The notes under the pieces: generated by a model | The model's input: the letters and a program-made list of their open reading frames with translations, nothing else | What the model was told of the DNA's origin: nothing | Database searches by the model: none | Assembly (NCBI RefSeq): GCF_013393325.1 | Contig: NZ_QJRC01000087.1 | Span: 1-64,000, forward strand | Direction: 5' to 3' | Source of the DNA: Pseudomonas hunanensis | GTDB taxonomy: Bacteria; Pseudomonadota; Gammaproteobacteria; Pseudomonadales; Pseudomonadaceae | Length of the DNA stretch: 64,000 nucleotides | Made by a program: the position numbers and the translations under genes | Part shown: positions 46,056-56,981 of the stretch, one piece after another | How positions within the stretch are numbered: position 1 is the stretch's first letter | Layout: every line of letters starts with the position of its first letter

Positions 46056-46508
46056 ATGGCCCGAGTTCGCCACAAACGCAAGCCCGTCGCCGAGATGAAC
46101 GTGGTGCCCTACATCGACGTGATGCTGGTGCTGCTGGTCATCTTCATGGTGACGGCGCCCATGCTCAACCAGGGCGTGAAGGTCGACCTGCCCAAGGTTT
46201 CCAGCGAAGCCTTGCCGCAGGACAACAACGTCCAGATCCTCACCATCTCCATCAAGGCCGATAAAACCTACTACTGGAACCTTGGCAGCGAAGTCGATAC
46301 CGACAAGCAGATGGACAAGGCCATGACCTTGCCTGACATGACCAATGCAGTGACCAAGATCATTGCTGCCGGCCGTGACCAGGGCAAGCAAACCCAGGTG
46401 TTCATTCGTGGCGACAAGGCTGTCGACTATGGCGCGGTCATGGGTGCCATGGGCGGGTTGCAGAAGGCCGGTGTCGGTAACGTTGGCCTGATTACCGAGG
46501 CGCCCTGA
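46056..46508 (+). CDS. tolR: Tol-Pal system protein TolR
   Basis: This 150-residue ExbD-family protein has one membrane helix (about 18-40) with the channel Asp in PYIDVMLVLLVIFMV, then a periplasmic domain. It shares the proton pathway with TolQ. Its stop overlaps the tolA start by one base (TGATG). Confidence 0.96.
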   Translation: MARVRHKRKPVAEMNVVPYIDVMLVLLVIFMVTAPMLNQGVKVDLPKVSSEALPQDNNVQILTISIKADKTYYWNLGSEVDTDKQMDKAMTLPDMTNAVTKIIAAGRDQGKQTQVFIRGDKAVDYGAVMGAMGGLQKAGVGNVGLITEAP

Positions 46509-47626
46509 TGCAACAGCGAGAGCCATCCGCCTCGGAAAGCTACTTCTGGCCCAGTGTCTGGGCCATCGGCCTGCATGTGCTGGTGTTCGCCCTGCTGTTC
46601 GTCAGTTTTGCCATGACGCCTGAGCTGCCGCCTTCCAAGCCGATCGTTCAGGCTACCCTGTACCAGCTCAAGTCCAAGAGCCAGGCGACCACCCAGACCA
46701 ATCAGAAGATTGCCGGGGAAGCGAAGAAAACCGCTTCGCGCCAGACCGAAGTCGAGCAGTTGGAGCAGAAGAAGGTCGAGCAGGAAGCAGTGAAGGCTGC
46801 GGAACAAAAGAAAGCCGACGCTGCTCAAAAGGCCGAGGAGGCCCGCGAAGCCGCCGAGGCGAAAAAAGCCGAAGACGCTGCCAAGGCCGCAGAAGCCGCC
46901 AAGGCTGCCGAAGCCAAGAAAGCTGCCGAAGCCAAGAAGGCCGACGAGGCGAAGAAGGCTGCCGAGAAGCAGCAGGCCGACATCGCCAAGAAGAAGGCCG
47001 AGGACGAAGCCAAGAAAAAAGCCGAAGAAGAGGCCAAGAAAGAGGCCGCTGAAGAGGCGAAGAAACAAGCCGCCGAGGACGCCAAGAAAAAGGCAGCCGA
47101 GGAGGCCAAGAAGAAAGCAGCCGAGGACGCCAAGAAGAAGGCGGCGGCCGAGGACGCTAAGAAGAAGGCAGCTGAAGAGGCCAAGAAAAAGGCCGCTGCA
47201 GACGCCCAGGAGAAGAAGGCACAGGAAGCGGCCCGCAAGGCGGCAGAAGACAAGAAAGCCCAGGCCCTGGCCGAGCTGTTGTCCGACACCACCGAGCGGC
47301 AGCAGGCGCTGGCCGACGAGCAGGGTGACCAGGTGGCCGGCGACTTCGACGACCTGATCCGCATGCGCGCGGCCGAGGGCTGGGCGCGTCCGCCTTCCGC
47401 GCGCAAGGGCATGACGGTGGTCCTGCAGATCAACATGTTGCCGGACGGTACCATCACCAGTGTCAGCGTGGCCCGTTCCAGTGGTGACGGCCCGTATGAC
47501 AGTTCGGCGGTGGCTGCGGTGAAGAACATTGGTCGTTTGACCGAGATGCAGGGTATGAAGCCGAGCGATTTCAACCAATATCGTTCGTTCAAGATGACAT
47601 TTACACCTGAGGATCTAGCGTTGTGA
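46508..47626 (+). CDS. tolA: Tol-Pal system protein TolA
   Basis: This 372-residue protein spans the periplasm. Domain I is a membrane helix (about 18-38). Domain II is a long Ala/Lys/Glu helix (about 75-265) built on [13 protein letters not shown] repeats. Domain III (about 280-372, [24 protein letters not shown]) binds TolB and Pal. Low-complexity repeats in domain II are normal for TolA and explain the compositional bias. Confidence 0.96.
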   Translation: MQQREPSASESYFWPSVWAIGLHVLVFALLFVSFAMTPELPPSKPIVQATLYQLKSKSQATTQTNQKIAGEAKKTASRQTEVEQLEQKKVEQEAVKAAEQKKADAAQKAEEAREAAEAKKAEDAAKAAEAAKAAEAKKAAEAKKADEAKKAAEKQQADIAKKKAEDEAKKKAEEEAKKEAAEEAKKQAAEDAKKKAAEEAKKKAAEDAKKKAAAEDAKKKAAEEAKKKAAADAQEKKAQEAARKAAEDKKAQALAELLSDTTERQQALADEQGDQVAGDFDDLIRMRAAEGWARPPSARKGMTVVLQINMLPDGTITSVSVARSSGDGPYDSSAVAAVKNIGRLTEMQGMKPSDFNQYRSFKMTFTPEDLAL

Positions 47627-48924
47627 TTAAACGTCTGAGAGGACTGCTGGTCATGCTGTGCTGCGTGGCAGGCATGGCGGTGGCAGAGGAAAAGAACATC
47701 CTGGTCACCAGTGGCAGTGACCGGGCTACACCCATCGCGGTAGTGCCGTTCGGCCTGCAGGGCGGCAGCGTGCTGCCCGAAGACATCGCCGACATCATCG
47801 GCAACGACCTGCGCAACTCTGGTTACTACTCGCCGATTCCGCGGCAGAACATGATCAGCCAGCCGTCGCAGGCCAGCGAAGTGATCTTCCGTGACTGGAA
47901 AGCGCTGGGTGCCCAGTACGTGATGGTCGGCAGCATCGTGCCGTCGGGCGGTCGCCTGCAGGTGCAGTACGCGCTGTTCAACGTCGCCACCGAGCAGCAA
48001 GTGCTGACCGGTAGCGTGGCGGGCAGCACCGACCAGCTGCGCGACATGGCGCACTACATTGCCGACCAGTCGTTCGAGAAGCTCACCGGCATCAAGGGGG
48101 CGTTCTCTACCCGCATGCTGTACGTGACGGCCGAGCGCTTCTCCACCAACAACACCCGTTACACCCTGCAGCGTTCGGACTACGACGGTGCGCGTGCGGT
48201 AACCCTGCTGCAGTCGCGCGAACCGATCCTGTCGCCGCGCTTTGCGCCGGATGGCAAGCGTATCGCCTACGTTTCGTTCGAGCAGAAGCGCCCGCGTATC
48301 TTCATTCAGAACATCGATACCGGTCGCCGCGAGCAGGTGACCAACTTCGAAGGCCTGAACGGCGCGCCAGCCTGGTCGCCGGACGGTTCGCGCCTGGCGT
48401 TCGTGCTGTCCAAGGACGGCAACCCGGACATCTACGTGATGAATGTGGCTTCGCGCCAGATCAGCCGTGTCACTGCCGGCCCAGGTATCAATACCGAGCC
48501 GTTCTGGGGTAAGGATGGCAACACCCTTTACTTCACTTCCGACCGTGGCGGCAAACCGCAGATCTATAAACAGTCGGTCAGTGGTGGCGGTGCCGAGCGT
48601 GTAACGTTCGTGGGTAACTACAACGCCAACCCGAAACTTTCGGCAGACGAAAAGACCCTGGTGATGATCCATCGCCAACAGGGCTTTACCAACTTCAAAG
48701 TGGCGGCACAGGACTTGCAGCGCGGAAGTGTAAAGATTCTGTCTGAAACAAGTCTTGATGAGTCTCCCACTGTCGCGCCAAACGGCACCATGCTAATCTA
48801 CGCCACCCGCCAGCAGGGCCGGGGAGTCTTGATGCTCGTGTCGCTTAATGGCCGCGTGAGGCTCCCACTTCCTACCGCTCAAGGCGAAGTCAGAGAACCG
48901 TCCTGGTCCCCTTACCTGAACTGA
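47623..48924 (+). CDS. tolB: Tol-Pal system protein TolB
   Basis: This 433-residue periplasmic protein has a signal peptide (about 1-21, ending GMAVA), an N-terminal domain (about 25-160) and a six-bladed beta-propeller (about 165-430) with repeated [14 protein letters not shown] blades. It binds Pal and TolA. The GTG start overlaps the tolA stop, so the genes are coupled. Confidence 0.97.
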   Translation: MIKRLRGLLVMLCCVAGMAVAEEKNILVTSGSDRATPIAVVPFGLQGGSVLPEDIADIIGNDLRNSGYYSPIPRQNMISQPSQASEVIFRDWKALGAQYVMVGSIVPSGGRLQVQYALFNVATEQQVLTGSVAGSTDQLRDMAHYIADQSFEKLTGIKGAFSTRMLYVTAERFSTNNTRYTLQRSDYDGARAVTLLQSREPILSPRFAPDGKRIAYVSFEQKRPRIFIQNIDTGRREQVTNFEGLNGAPAWSPDGSRLAFVLSKDGNPDIYVMNVASRQISRVTAGPGINTEPFWGKDGNTLYFTSDRGGKPQIYKQSVSGGGAERVTFVGNYNANPKLSADEKTLVMIHRQQGFTNFKVAAQDLQRGSVKILSETSLDESPTVAPNGTMLIYATRQQGRGVLMLVSLNGRVRLPLPTAQGEVREPSWSPYLN

Positions 48925-48978
48925 TTGCGGCGTAATACGTTTTGCTTAACACACTGGGGTTTCATTAGGAGTTTCACG

Positions 48979-49479
48979 ATGGAAATGCTGAAGTTTGGTA
49001 AATTTGCTGCGCTGGCTCTGGCCATGGCTGTAGCTGTAGGTTGCTCCTCGAAGGGCGGTGATAACGCAGGCGAAGGCGCTGCTGTAGATCCTAACGCTGG
49101 CTACGGTGCCAACACTGGCGCTGTTGACGGTTCCCTGAGCGAAGAAGCCGCCCTGCGCGCAATCACCACCTTCTACTTCGAATACGACAGCTCGGACCTG
49201 AAGCCAGAAGCCATGCGCGCTCTGGACGTTCACGCCAAGGACCTGAAGTCCAACGGCAACCGCGTTGTTCTGGAAGGCAACACCGACGAGCGCGGCACCC
49301 GCGAGTACAACATGGCTCTGGGTGAGCGTCGTGCGAAAGCCGTTCAGCGCTACCTGGTTCTGCAGGGCGTTTCCCCTGCTCAGCTGGAACTGGTTTCCTA
49401 CGGCGAAGAGCGTCCAGTTGCCACCGGCAACGACGAGCAGTCCTGGGCTCAGAACCGTCGCGTAGAACTGCGTAAGTAA
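48979..49479 (+). CDS. oprL: Peptidoglycan-associated lipoprotein Pal (OprL)
   Basis: This 166-residue outer-membrane lipoprotein has lipidated Cys at position 22 (AMAVAVGC) and an OmpA-like peptidoglycan-binding domain (about 60-165, [35 protein letters not shown]). It links the outer membrane to the wall and is reached by TolB. The start at 48979 has AGGAG upstream. Confidence 0.97.
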   Translation: MEMLKFGKFAALALAMAVAVGCSSKGGDNAGEGAAVDPNAGYGANTGAVDGSLSEEAALRAITTFYFEYDSSDLKPEAMRALDVHAKDLKSNGNRVVLEGNTDERGTREYNMALGERRAKAVQRYLVLQGVSPAQLELVSYGEERPVATGNDEQSWAQNRRVELRK

Positions 49480-49485
49480 GTTCTT

Positions 49486-50292
49486 ATGCGTATGTGCCGC
49501 CGTGTAGTAACCGTCCTCGCACTCAGCCTGCCGCTCGCGGCCTGGGCTGAGGTCCCTGTAGTAGATGACAACGCAGGCAGCTATCCGCCTGCGGGTTATG
49601 GCACGAGCGGCGCCTATGCCGGGTCAGGGGCTTCGGCCCCTGCCTCTGCACAGGGCCAGCTGTTCATGCAGCTGCAACAGATGCAGGATCAGCTTTCCCG
49701 CCAGCAAGGCATCATCGAAGAGCTGCAAAACGATGTGTCGCGCATGAAGCAGGAAAACCTGGAGCGTTACCAGGACCTGGACCGTCGCATCAACAGTGGC
49801 GCTGCGCCTGCCGCAACCCCTGACAATTCCACCGGTGGTGGTGCGTCCAATGCCGCCCCGGATGCAGCAGCAGGTGCTGCTGCGCAACAACCGGCCGCCA
49901 GTAGCGAGCCCGGTGATCCGGCGAAAGAAAAGCTTTACTACGATGCTGCTTTCGACCTGATCAAACAGAAAGACTTCGACAAGGCCAGCCAGGCGTTCAA
50001 CGCATTCCTGCGCAAGTACCCAAACAGCCAGTACGCCGGCAACGCGCAGTACTGGTTGGGTGAAGTGAACCTGGCCAAGGGTGACCTGCCAGGCGCAAGC
50101 CAGGCCTTCGCTCAAGTAAGTCAGAAGTATCCGAAGCACAGCAAGGTGCCCGATTCACTGTACAAACTGGCCGATGTCGAGCGCCGTATGGGGCATACCG
50201 ACAAGGTCAAGGGCATCCTGCAGCAGGTTATTACCCAGTACCCCGGCACCTCGGCCGCGCAACTGGCTCAGCGTGACCTGCAGAAGCTCTGA
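49486..50292 (+). CDS. cpoB: Cell division coordinator CpoB (YbgF)
   Basis: This 268-residue periplasmic protein has a signal peptide (about 1-21), a coiled-coil trimerisation region (about 60-105, LFMQLQQMQDQLSRQQGII), a Gln/Ala/Ser-rich linker and C-terminal TPR repeats (about 145-268, YYDAAFDLIKQKDFDKASQAF). It couples PBP1B activity to Tol-Pal in E. coli. It begins six bases after oprL and precedes a terminator. Confidence 0.94.
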   Translation: MRMCRRVVTVLALSLPLAAWAEVPVVDDNAGSYPPAGYGTSGAYAGSGASAPASAQGQLFMQLQQMQDQLSRQQGIIEELQNDVSRMKQENLERYQDLDRRINSGAAPAATPDNSTGGGASNAAPDAAAGAAAQQPAASSEPGDPAKEKLYYDAAFDLIKQKDFDKASQAFNAFLRKYPNSQYAGNAQYWLGEVNLAKGDLPGASQAFAQVSQKYPKHSKVPDSLYKLADVERRMGHTDKVKGILQQVITQYPGTSAAQLAQRDLQKL

Positions 50293-50317
50293 GTGTCGTA
50301 GTTGCACCGCTCGAAAG

Positions 50318-50343
50318 AAACCCGCGCCAGTCGCGGGTTTTTT
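50318..50343 (+). terminator. Terminator of the tol-pal-cpoB operon
   Basis: AAACCCGCG-CCAGT-CGCGGGTTTTTT, a 9-bp stem followed by a T-run, about 25 bp after cpoB. Confidence 0.92.
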
Positions 50344-50459
50344 CGTTAGAATCACTGCCCTTTTTTCGTAAACACGCTGCTGCGGATAACGCTATGTCGA
50401 GTCCGCAACAGTGCCTGAGGAGGCGGGCAGCCTGTTTAGCTGTCACGCCCGTGGCGAGC

Positions 50460-51107
50460 ATGCAAGACACATTACGCATCACCGAAGTCTTTTACTCTTT
50501 GCAGGGTGAAACGCGAACGGCTGGGTTGCCCACCGTATTCGTGCGCCTCACAGGTTGCCCCCTGCGCTGCCAGTACTGCGACAGTGCCTATGCCTTCAGT
50601 GGCGGTACCCTTCGCACCCTCGATTCGATCCTTGAGCAGGTGGCCGGTTTCAAACCGCGCTACGTCTGTGTCACCGGTGGTGAGCCATTGGCCCAGCCCA
50701 ACGCCCTGCCGTTACTGCAGCGGCTGTGTGATGCCGGGTACGAAGTGTCGCTGGAAACCAGCGGTGCGTTGGACATTACCGGTACCGACACCCGCGTCAG
50801 CCGTGTGGTCGACCTGAAAACCCCAGGTTCCGAAGAATCGCACCGTAACCGCTACGAGAACATCGAGCAGCTGACCCGTAACGACCAGGTCAAGTTCGTC
50901 ATCTGTTCCCGCGAGGACTACGACTGGGCAGTTTCCAAGCTGATCCAGTACAACCTTTCCGAGCGTGCGGGTGAGGTGTTGTTCTCGCCGAGCCACCACC
51001 AGGTGAAAGCCAGCGACCTGGCGGACTGGATCGTTGCCGACAACCTGCCCGTACGCTTCCAGCTGCAGCTGCACAAGCTGCTGTGGAACGACGAACCCGG
51101 ACGTTGA
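50460..51107 (+). CDS. queE: 7-carboxy-7-deazaguanine synthase QueE
   Basis: This 215-residue radical-SAM enzyme converts carboxytetrahydropterin to 7-carboxy-7-deazaguanine in queuosine synthesis. The cluster motif is C33-x3-C37-x2-C40 ([13 protein letters not shown]). [14 protein letters not shown] precedes it and VTGGEPLAQ follows. The start at 50460 (MQDTLRITE) is chosen from family length; upstream codons are not supported. queC follows on the same strand. Confidence 0.95.
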
Positions 51108-51124
51108 TTGAGGAGCACCTACAC

Positions 51125-51811
51125 ATGACCGATAAACGCGCAGTAATCCTGTTGTCCGGGGGCCTGGACTCGGCCACCGTAGTTGCCATGGCCAAGGCCG
51201 AAGGCTACAGCTGCTACACCATGAGCTTCGATTACGGCCAGCGCCATCGTGCCGAGTTGAATGCCGCTGCCCGCGTGGCCCGTGACCTGGGAGTGGTGGA
51301 GCACAAGGTGATCGGGCTGAACCTTGACGGCATTGGCGGTTCGGCGTTGACCGACAGCAACATCGATGTGCCGGAAGCCCCAAGTGAGGGCATCCCGGTC
51401 ACTTATGTGCCAGCGCGCAACACCGTGTTCCTTTCGCTTGCCCTGGGCTGGGCCGAAGTGTTGGAGGCGCGTGATATTTTCATTGGCGTCAATGCCGTGG
51501 ATTACTCCGGCTACCCGGATTGCCGCCCCGAGTTCGTCGAAGCCTTCGAGCGCATGGCAAACCTGGCGACCAAAGCCGGTGTAGAGGGGCAGGGTTTCCG
51601 CATCCAGGCGCCGCTGCAGAACATGAGCAAGGCGCAGATCGTGCAGGCCGGTATGGCCCGCGGTGTGGATTACAGCCTGACCGTTTCCTGCTACCAGGCC
51701 GATGATGACGGCCGTGCCTGTGGCAAATGCGACAGCTGCCGCCTGCGCGCCGACGGCTTCAAGGCCGCCGGTGTCGAAGACCCAACGCGGTATTTTTCAA
51801 AGGTTTTTTGA
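51125..51811 (+). CDS. queC: 7-cyano-7-deazaguanine synthase QueC
   Basis: This 228-residue ATP-dependent enzyme makes preQ0 from carboxy-deazaguanine and ammonia. The PP-loop is SGGLDSATV (near 11). A zinc site is formed by cysteines in [21 protein letters not shown] (near 190-210). The start has GAGGAG nine bases upstream. It forms an operon with queE. Confidence 0.96.
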
Positions 51812-51818
51812 TTGGGTG

Positions 51819-51846
51819 TTGATTTCTCGTTAGAAATCAGTATTAT
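51819..51846 (+). promoter_or_regulatory. Promoter of tRNA-Lys
   Basis: TTGATT (51819-51824), 16-nt spacer, TATTAT (51841-51846), 14 bp before the tRNA. Confidence 0.75.
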
Positions 51847-51860
51847 ACGCGCCATCAAAT

Positions 51861-51936
51861 GGGTCGTTAGCTCAGTTGGTAGAGCAGTTGGCTTTTAACC
51901 AATTGGTCGTAGGTTCGAATCCTACACGACCCACCA
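51861..51936 (+). tRNA. tRNA-Lys(UUU)
   Basis: This is a 76-nt tRNA with encoded CCA. The anticodon loop CTTTTAA carries TTT at 51894-51896; the acceptor GGGTCGT pairs with ACGACCC. Confidence 0.97.
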
Positions 51937-51949
51937 CACGCAATACGTC

Positions 51950-51984
51950 AAAGCCCGCTACCAGTAATGGTCGCGGGCTTTTTC
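51950..51984 (+). terminator. Terminator of tRNA-Lys
   Basis: AAAGCCCGC pairs with GCGGGCTTT, followed by TTTCG. It also ends near the convergent CDF-type gene. Confidence 0.85.
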
Positions 51985-52010
51985 GTTTTCACAGGCCTTG
52001 TTCAGCTGGC

Positions 52011-52970
52011 TTACTCAGCCCATTCCGGGTCCCCGGTAAACACCACCGTAATCCAACGGTCAGGCCCTTCGCCACCTACCGCATCGCCAATCTCGTTGCG
52101 CCACGCATCCCATTCTTCGATGGTCTTCGCAGCCATGCCTTTTGGCACGATGAAATACAGCTCGATTTCCCGCGAGCGCCCGACCTTGGCGACATAGGCG
52201 CGGTAAGACTGCAGCCCGTGGCGGGCGACGAAGGCCTTGGCCACTTCATCTACATGCAGCTTGAGGTCGCCGGGGGTGACCAGAAAAATTTCCGATAGCG
52301 CCTGGCGCACCACCGACAAGGGCAGCGGTACGATCACCAGGCACACCAGCGCCAGCACCGCCGGGTCGATGTACGGCGACACCCATTCCAGCGAGGTGCC
52401 CTGCACCGCGTAGCCAAAGCAGAAGGCGATCAGCAGGGCGGCGGTGATGCTGGCCGACATCACCCAGCCCTTGACGTCCATGCGCACGAAGTCCGATTGC
52501 AGCTTGCGGTTGGCGCGCGCCTCGACGACGGCGATGGTCACGCAGGTGATCACCGTCAACACCGCGTAGACCATGGCAATGCCGAACTCCAGGTGACGGC
52601 CGCCTTGCAGCAGGCTGCTGACGGCGTTGATCAGTGCGTAGATGGCTACGCCGCTGAGCAGGATGCCGTTGAGTGCCAGCACCATCGGTTCCAGGTGCCA
52701 GAAGCCCATGGTGAAGCGCTCGCGCAGCTTGCGCGACATTTGCACGCTGGTGGTGTGCGAGGTGATCAGCTTGACCACCACCAGCGACAGACCACTCATG
52801 CTGGCGTCGACCAGCGAGTACACGCCGTCGAACACGATGGAGAACGAGCCGGAGGCCAGGCCGAAAGCGATGCCGATGGTGGCGATGAACAGGGTGACGG
52901 CAATCGAGGTGCGTAACAGGCCCTGTTCGCTGGTGATGTCAAAAAAGGTGGATCTGGTTGCGGTTTGCAT
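52011..52970 (-). CDS. Cation diffusion facilitator (CDF) family transporter
   Basis: This 319-residue inner-membrane transporter has about six helices in residues 18-210 and a cytoplasmic C-terminal domain. Residues FDGVYSLVDASMSGLSL place Asp in helix 2, as in CDF metal sites, although the exact HxxxD/DxxxD pattern in helix 5 is not obvious. The substrate is therefore uncertain (Zn, Fe or another divalent cation). It lies between tRNA-Lys and the chemoreceptor gene. Confidence 0.82.
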   Translation of the reverse strand: MQTATRSTFFDITSEQGLLRTSIAVTLFIATIGIAFGLASGSFSIVFDGVYSLVDASMSGLSLVVVKLITSHTTSVQMSRKLRERFTMGFWHLEPMVLALNGILLSGVAIYALINAVSSLLQGGRHLEFGIAMVYAVLTVITCVTIAVVEARANRKLQSDFVRMDVKGWVMSASITAALLIAFCFGYAVQGTSLEWVSPYIDPAVLALVCLVIVPLPLSVVRQALSEIFLVTPGDLKLHVDEVAKAFVARHGLQSYRAYVAKVGRSREIELYFIVPKGMAAKTIEEWDAWRNEIGDAVGGEGPDRWITVVFTGDPEWAE

Positions 52971-53006
52971 GAGTTGTGCTCAGTAAAAACGATAGTGCTG
53001 TGGCGC

Positions 53007-53053
53007 CTGTAAGGGCTTGCTGGCGGGCAAACCCGCCAAGAAACCCTACAGGC
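53007..53053. repeat. Imperfect inverted repeat between the CDF and chemoreceptor genes
   Basis: CCTGTAAGGG...GGCGGG-CAAA-CCCGCC...CCCTACAGG, REP-like with unpaired positions; its end touches the chemoreceptor stop. Confidence 0.65.
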
Positions 53054-55119
53054 TAGACGCGAAATTGCTCCATCAGCGCCTGCTGCTGATTGGCAAGCCG
53101 GTTCAGCGCCTGGCTGATGCGCGCCGATTCGTCAGCCTGGCCAGCCAGTGATTCTGTCACATCACGGATGCCGGCCACGTTGCGGTTCACTTCCTCGGCC
53201 ACCGCGCTCTGCTCCTCAGCCGCCGAGGCAATTTGCAAGTTCATGTCGCTGATGACCGCCACCGCCTCGCCAATTCGCTGCAGTGCCGGCAGCGCCTGCT
53301 CCATGCGCGCGGCGCTGTCCTGTGCCTGGCGCTGGCCTTCATGCATGGCACCGACGACATCCTGCGTGCCTTGCTGCAGGCCTTCGATGACCTGGCGAAT
53401 TTCCTCCACCGACACCTGCGTGCGTTGAGCCAGGCCGCGCACCTCGTCGGCGACCACGGCGAAGCCACGCCCGGCTTCGCCGGCACGAGCCGCTTCGATG
53501 GCGGCATTCAGTGCCAGCAGGTTGGTCTGCTCGGCAATGGTACGGATCACCTCCAGCACCGAGCCGATCTGCCCGCTGCGGCCTTCCAGCGCACGCGCTT
53601 CGTCCATGGCTGTGTTCATGCCGGCGGCCAGTCGATCGATGCCTTGACGCGTGCTGTCGATCAGTTGCAGGCCTTCCTGGCTGGCCTGGTCGGCGGCGCG
53701 TGCGGCCTGGGCCGCCTGCGAGGCGTTATGGGCGACATCCAGGGCAGTGGCGCTCATTTCGTTGGCCGCCGTGGCCACCTGTTCGATTTCGCGATGCTGT
53801 TGCTGCATGCCGTTGCTGGTCTGGCTGGCGATGGCGGCCGACTGGTCGGCGGTGCCGCGGGCCTCCTGCAGTGAGCCTTTGACTTGGGCGATGACTGGCT
53901 GCAGCTTGTCGAGGAAGCGGTTGAACCAGCCGGTGAGCTGGCCCAGTTCGTCCTGGCGGGCGTAGTCCAGGCGACGGGTCAGGTCGCCTTCGCCGCTGGC
54001 GATGTCTTCCAGGCGTGCGGCCACGGCCAGGATTGGCCGAGTAACGCCGCGTGCGGTCAGCCACACCAGCAGCAAGCCGACCACGGCTGCGCCCAGGCCG
54101 ATCAGCAGGCTGGTGAGGTTGGCGCGTTGGTTGTGCGCGTCCAGGCGCTGGTTGAGTGCGGCGGCAGGGGCCTGCAGCACGCTTTCCGGCAGCTCCAGCA
54201 ACACTTGCCATGGGGCTGCGTCAGGTATTGGTGTGAAAGGGTGGGCCACGCGCAGCAGGCCATCGGCTACTGCGTTGTCCATGGGTTTGCCGAGCGTCGT
54301 GTCGTCGCGGCTGTTACCGGCCAGCAGGCCGGCGGCGCTGGCGATACTCACTTGGCCCTGGCCATCGAACAGCTCGCGGCGGCCGTCCACGCTCAGTTGC
54401 TGCAGGTTGGCCAGGCCGATGTCCAGGCCGACCACGCCGACCACCTTGCCGTGCTCCAGCAGCGGCAAGGCGATGCTGGTCATCAGTACTTGGCGGCCGT
54501 TGACCTCGTCGAGGTACGGTTCGAGCATGCAGGTTCTGCCGGTGTCCTGCGGGCAGGTCAGCCAGCGGTTTTTCGCTGCGCCGTTGCTGCCGATACTGGT
54601 ATCGCCAAGCATCGTTTCCGGCATGGCTTCCAGTTCCAGGGTGCCGGGGGTTGGTTGCGACCAGTAAAGCGAAAAGCGTCCGCGCTCATTGCTGCCCATG
54701 GCGTCCTGGCCGAGGTACTGGCTGTCTTGCTGGTCCAGGGCATCGGGCTGGAATACCAGGTACAGGCCGATCACATCCGGGTTGCCGGCCAGGCTGGCAC
54801 GCGCCTGGCGGGTCAGTTCGGCGCGCAGGTCGCTGCCGCCACGGGCCTTCAGTACCTGTACCAGGCGGGCAAAGCCATTGCCGTATTGGTAGGCGTCCAT
54901 GAAGTAGCGCTGTATTCGCAGGGCCTGGGTTTGCGCATGGGCCTGCAGGCGCAGGCGGGCGCTGCTGTCGAGCATGGCGGTGTTGGCCTGGTTGACCAAG
55001 GCCGCGCTGCGTTGCGCCTGGGTCAGCGAGGTGGCCACCAGCAAGGCGACGATGGCCAGCAGACACAGGCCGGCAAGCAAGGTGATCTTCCATTGGATGG
55101 AGAGGCGACGCAGCGGCAT
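53053..55119 (-). CDS. mcpU: Methyl-accepting chemotaxis protein with dCache sensor, probable polyamine receptor McpU
   Basis: This 688-residue chemoreceptor has helix 1 (about 12-34), a periplasmic double-Cache ligand domain of about 290 residues ([28 protein letters not shown] in parts, then [13 protein letters not shown]) and helix 2 (about 338-360). HAMP and the cytoplasmic signalling domain follow, with the hairpin tip [32 protein letters not shown] (in parts). The flanking genes match what I recall for P. putida McpU, which binds putrescine and related polyamines. The neighbouring putrescine-importer homologue supports that ligand. No C-terminal CheR-binding pentapeptide is seen. Confidence 0.85.
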   Translation of the reverse strand: MPLRRLSIQWKITLLAGLCLLAIVALLVATSLTQAQRSAALVNQANTAMLDSSARLRLQAHAQTQALRIQRYFMDAYQYGNGFARLVQVLKARGGSDLRAELTRQARASLAGNPDVIGLYLVFQPDALDQQDSQYLGQDAMGSNERGRFSLYWSQPTPGTLELEAMPETMLGDTSIGSNGAAKNRWLTCPQDTGRTCMLEPYLDEVNGRQVLMTSIALPLLEHGKVVGVVGLDIGLANLQQLSVDGRRELFDGQGQVSIASAAGLLAGNSRDDTTLGKPMDNAVADGLLRVAHPFTPIPDAAPWQVLLELPESVLQAPAAALNQRLDAHNQRANLTSLLIGLGAAVVGLLLVWLTARGVTRPILAVAARLEDIASGEGDLTRRLDYARQDELGQLTGWFNRFLDKLQPVIAQVKGSLQEARGTADQSAAIASQTSNGMQQQHREIEQVATAANEMSATALDVAHNASQAAQAARAADQASQEGLQLIDSTRQGIDRLAAGMNTAMDEARALEGRSGQIGSVLEVIRTIAEQTNLLALNAAIEAARAGEAGRGFAVVADEVRGLAQRTQVSVEEIRQVIEGLQQGTQDVVGAMHEGQRQAQDSAARMEQALPALQRIGEAVAVISDMNLQIASAAEEQSAVAEEVNRNVAGIRDVTESLAGQADESARISQALNRLANQQQALMEQFRV

Positions 55120-55185
55120 GAGGGCTTTCCTTTTCGATCAAGTACAACGCCCGCGATCAGGCGCGGGCGTTGTCAGCAGCATGGT

Positions 55186-56538
55186 TCATTCGGCGATGTA
55201 GTTGGGCGGTGCCGCGCGGAAGGCTTTGGTCAGCCAGCCAAGGTAGATCAGGCCAAGCGCGGCCCAGATGCCGCCAAACATCAGTGAGTGCGCATTCAGG
55301 TCCAGCCACAGCGAGACGATGATGCAGAAGCCGATGGTGGGCAGCACCAGGTACTTCAGCTGGTTGGCCAGCCCCTTGCGGTTGCCTTCGCGCAGGTAGC
55401 AGTGGTTGATCACCGACAGGTTGACGAAGCTGAACGCGACCAGGGCGCCGAAGTTGATGATCGAGGTGGCGGTCACCAGGTCGAAGAAGATCGCCGACAG
55501 GGAAATGATCCCCACTACGGCAATGTTCAGCACTGGCGTCTTGTAGCGTGAATGCAGGCGGGCGAAGACGCTGGCCGGGATGACGTTGTCGCGGCCCATC
55601 ACGTACAGCAGGCGCGACACGCTGGTTTGCGAGGCCAGGCCCGAGGCGATGGTGTTGATCACGGTGCAGGCGATGAAAATCGACTGGAACAGCTTGCCGC
55701 CGACGTACAGGGCGATTTCCGGCAGGGCCGCTTCCTGGTCGTGGAAGCGAGCCATGGTCGGGAAGTAGGCCTGGATGAAGTAAGAAACGGTGATGAACAC
55801 CACGCCGCCGATCAGTGCGGTGAGGAAGATCGCACGGGGGATGGTCTTGGCCGGGTCGCGGGTTTCTTCGGAAAGGCAGGTGACCGCGTCAAAGCCCAGG
55901 AACGAGAAGCACAGGATGGTCGCACCGGCGGCCAAGGCGCTGAATTGGGTCTGGCTGTCGGCGAACGGCATCAGGCTCCAGGCGGTACCCAGCCCTTCAC
56001 CGTGGTCCAGGCCGCGTACGCACAGGTAGATGAATACGGCAATGATCGCCACCTGCACGCCCACGAACAGCAGGTTGAAGTGCGCCACCAGGTTGACGCT
56101 GCGCATGTTGATCAGGCTGATCAGGGTGACGAAGCCTGCTACCCACATCCACTCCGGCACTTCCGGGAACATCGCTGAAAGGTACAGTTTGGCCAGCAGC
56201 GCGTTGACCATCGGCAACAGCAGGTAGTCCAGCAACGACGACCAGCCGACCAGGAAGCCCACGTGCGGGTTGATCGCCTTTTGGGTGTAGGTGTAGGCCG
56301 AGCCCGACTGCGGGAAGCGCTTGACCAGGGTGCCGTAGCTCACGGCGGTGAACAGGATCCCGGCCAGTGCCAGAATGTAGGCGCTGGGTACGTGGCCGGC
56401 AGTAATCCCGCTGACGATGCCGAAGGTGTCGAACACGGTCATCGGGGTCAGGTAGGCCAGGCCGATGATGATCACGTGCCAGAGGCGCAGGGTTTTGCGG
56501 AGTTGGCCGTTGCCGGTAGCGCGGTGGTCAGGCTGCAT
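55186..56538 (-). CDS. APC-superfamily permease, PuuP/PlaP-like putrescine importer
   Basis: This 450-residue transporter has about twelve helices. Extended stretches closely resemble E. coli PuuP/Pla[55 protein letters not shown] and [15 protein letters not shown]. Both E. coli proteins import putrescine with proton coupling. The start at 56538 is chosen for CAGGAG upstream and family alignment. It is transcribed in the same direction as, and lies just upstream of, the probable polyamine chemoreceptor, which supports a shared substrate. Confidence 0.86.
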   Translation of the reverse strand: MQPDHRATGNGQLRKTLRLWHVIIIGLAYLTPMTVFDTFGIVSGITAGHVPSAYILALAGILFTAVSYGTLVKRFPQSGSAYTYTQKAINPHVGFLVGWSSLLDYLLLPMVNALLAKLYLSAMFPEVPEWMWVAGFVTLISLINMRSVNLVAHFNLLFVGVQVAIIAVFIYLCVRGLDHGEGLGTAWSLMPFADSQTQFSALAAGATILCFSFLGFDAVTCLSEETRDPAKTIPRAIFLTALIGGVVFITVSYFIQAYFPTMARFHDQEAALPEIALYVGGKLFQSIFIACTVINTIASGLASQTSVSRLLYVMGRDNVIPASVFARLHSRYKTPVLNIAVVGIISLSAIFFDLVTATSIINFGALVAFSFVNLSVINHCYLREGNRKGLANQLKYLVLPTIGFCIIVSLWLDLNAHSLMFGGIWAALGLIYLGWLTKAFRAAPPNYIAE

Positions 56539-56981
56539 GCTGGCATGGCTCCTGGTGCTGGGCGTAAACGGCGGGCACGGTGTATTGCGCATGCGGCAGG
56601 GGCGAGCGGGTGGGCTCCATATTGTTCACCTTTTATGTTGGAGCGGCGGAAGGCGCGGGGGGACGCGCAAAGTGGTGAAAATAAAAAACGATGGGTAGGT
56701 GGGTGTCAAGTTAAACATGACAAGATGTTACTGAATTGAAATATTTATCGATTTTTAAGGGTGTTTGTTCGGTTTTTGCGCGGTTTTTTGCGGTTTTGAT
56801 CAATTTGAATGTTCGTAAAAATTAACGAATGTTGCCCTTCTGGCAGAGTGCTCAGATGCTTCCGGAAATGGTTTTTCTCGATCCGGGCCGGCCCTCGACT
56901 TCTACCGCAGTGGTACTCTTCGCTTTCTGCGTGGCCTCTGGTCGCCATCGAAGCCCTTACGGACAGCAATCGGTTCTATTC
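56539..56981. other. 443-bp intergenic region between the permease and the DUF945 gene
   Basis: No credible gene is present. It is AT-rich around 56690-56830. The inverted repeat TTCGT-AAAAATTA-ACGAA (56812-56829) could be an operator controlling the permease, but the arms are short. Confidence 0.45.

Noticed and set aside
46825..48678. A 617-codon minus-strand frame over tolA-tolB
   Set aside because: Antisense shadow; the Ala/Phe-rich run is the reverse of the TolA Lys/Glu/Ala helix.
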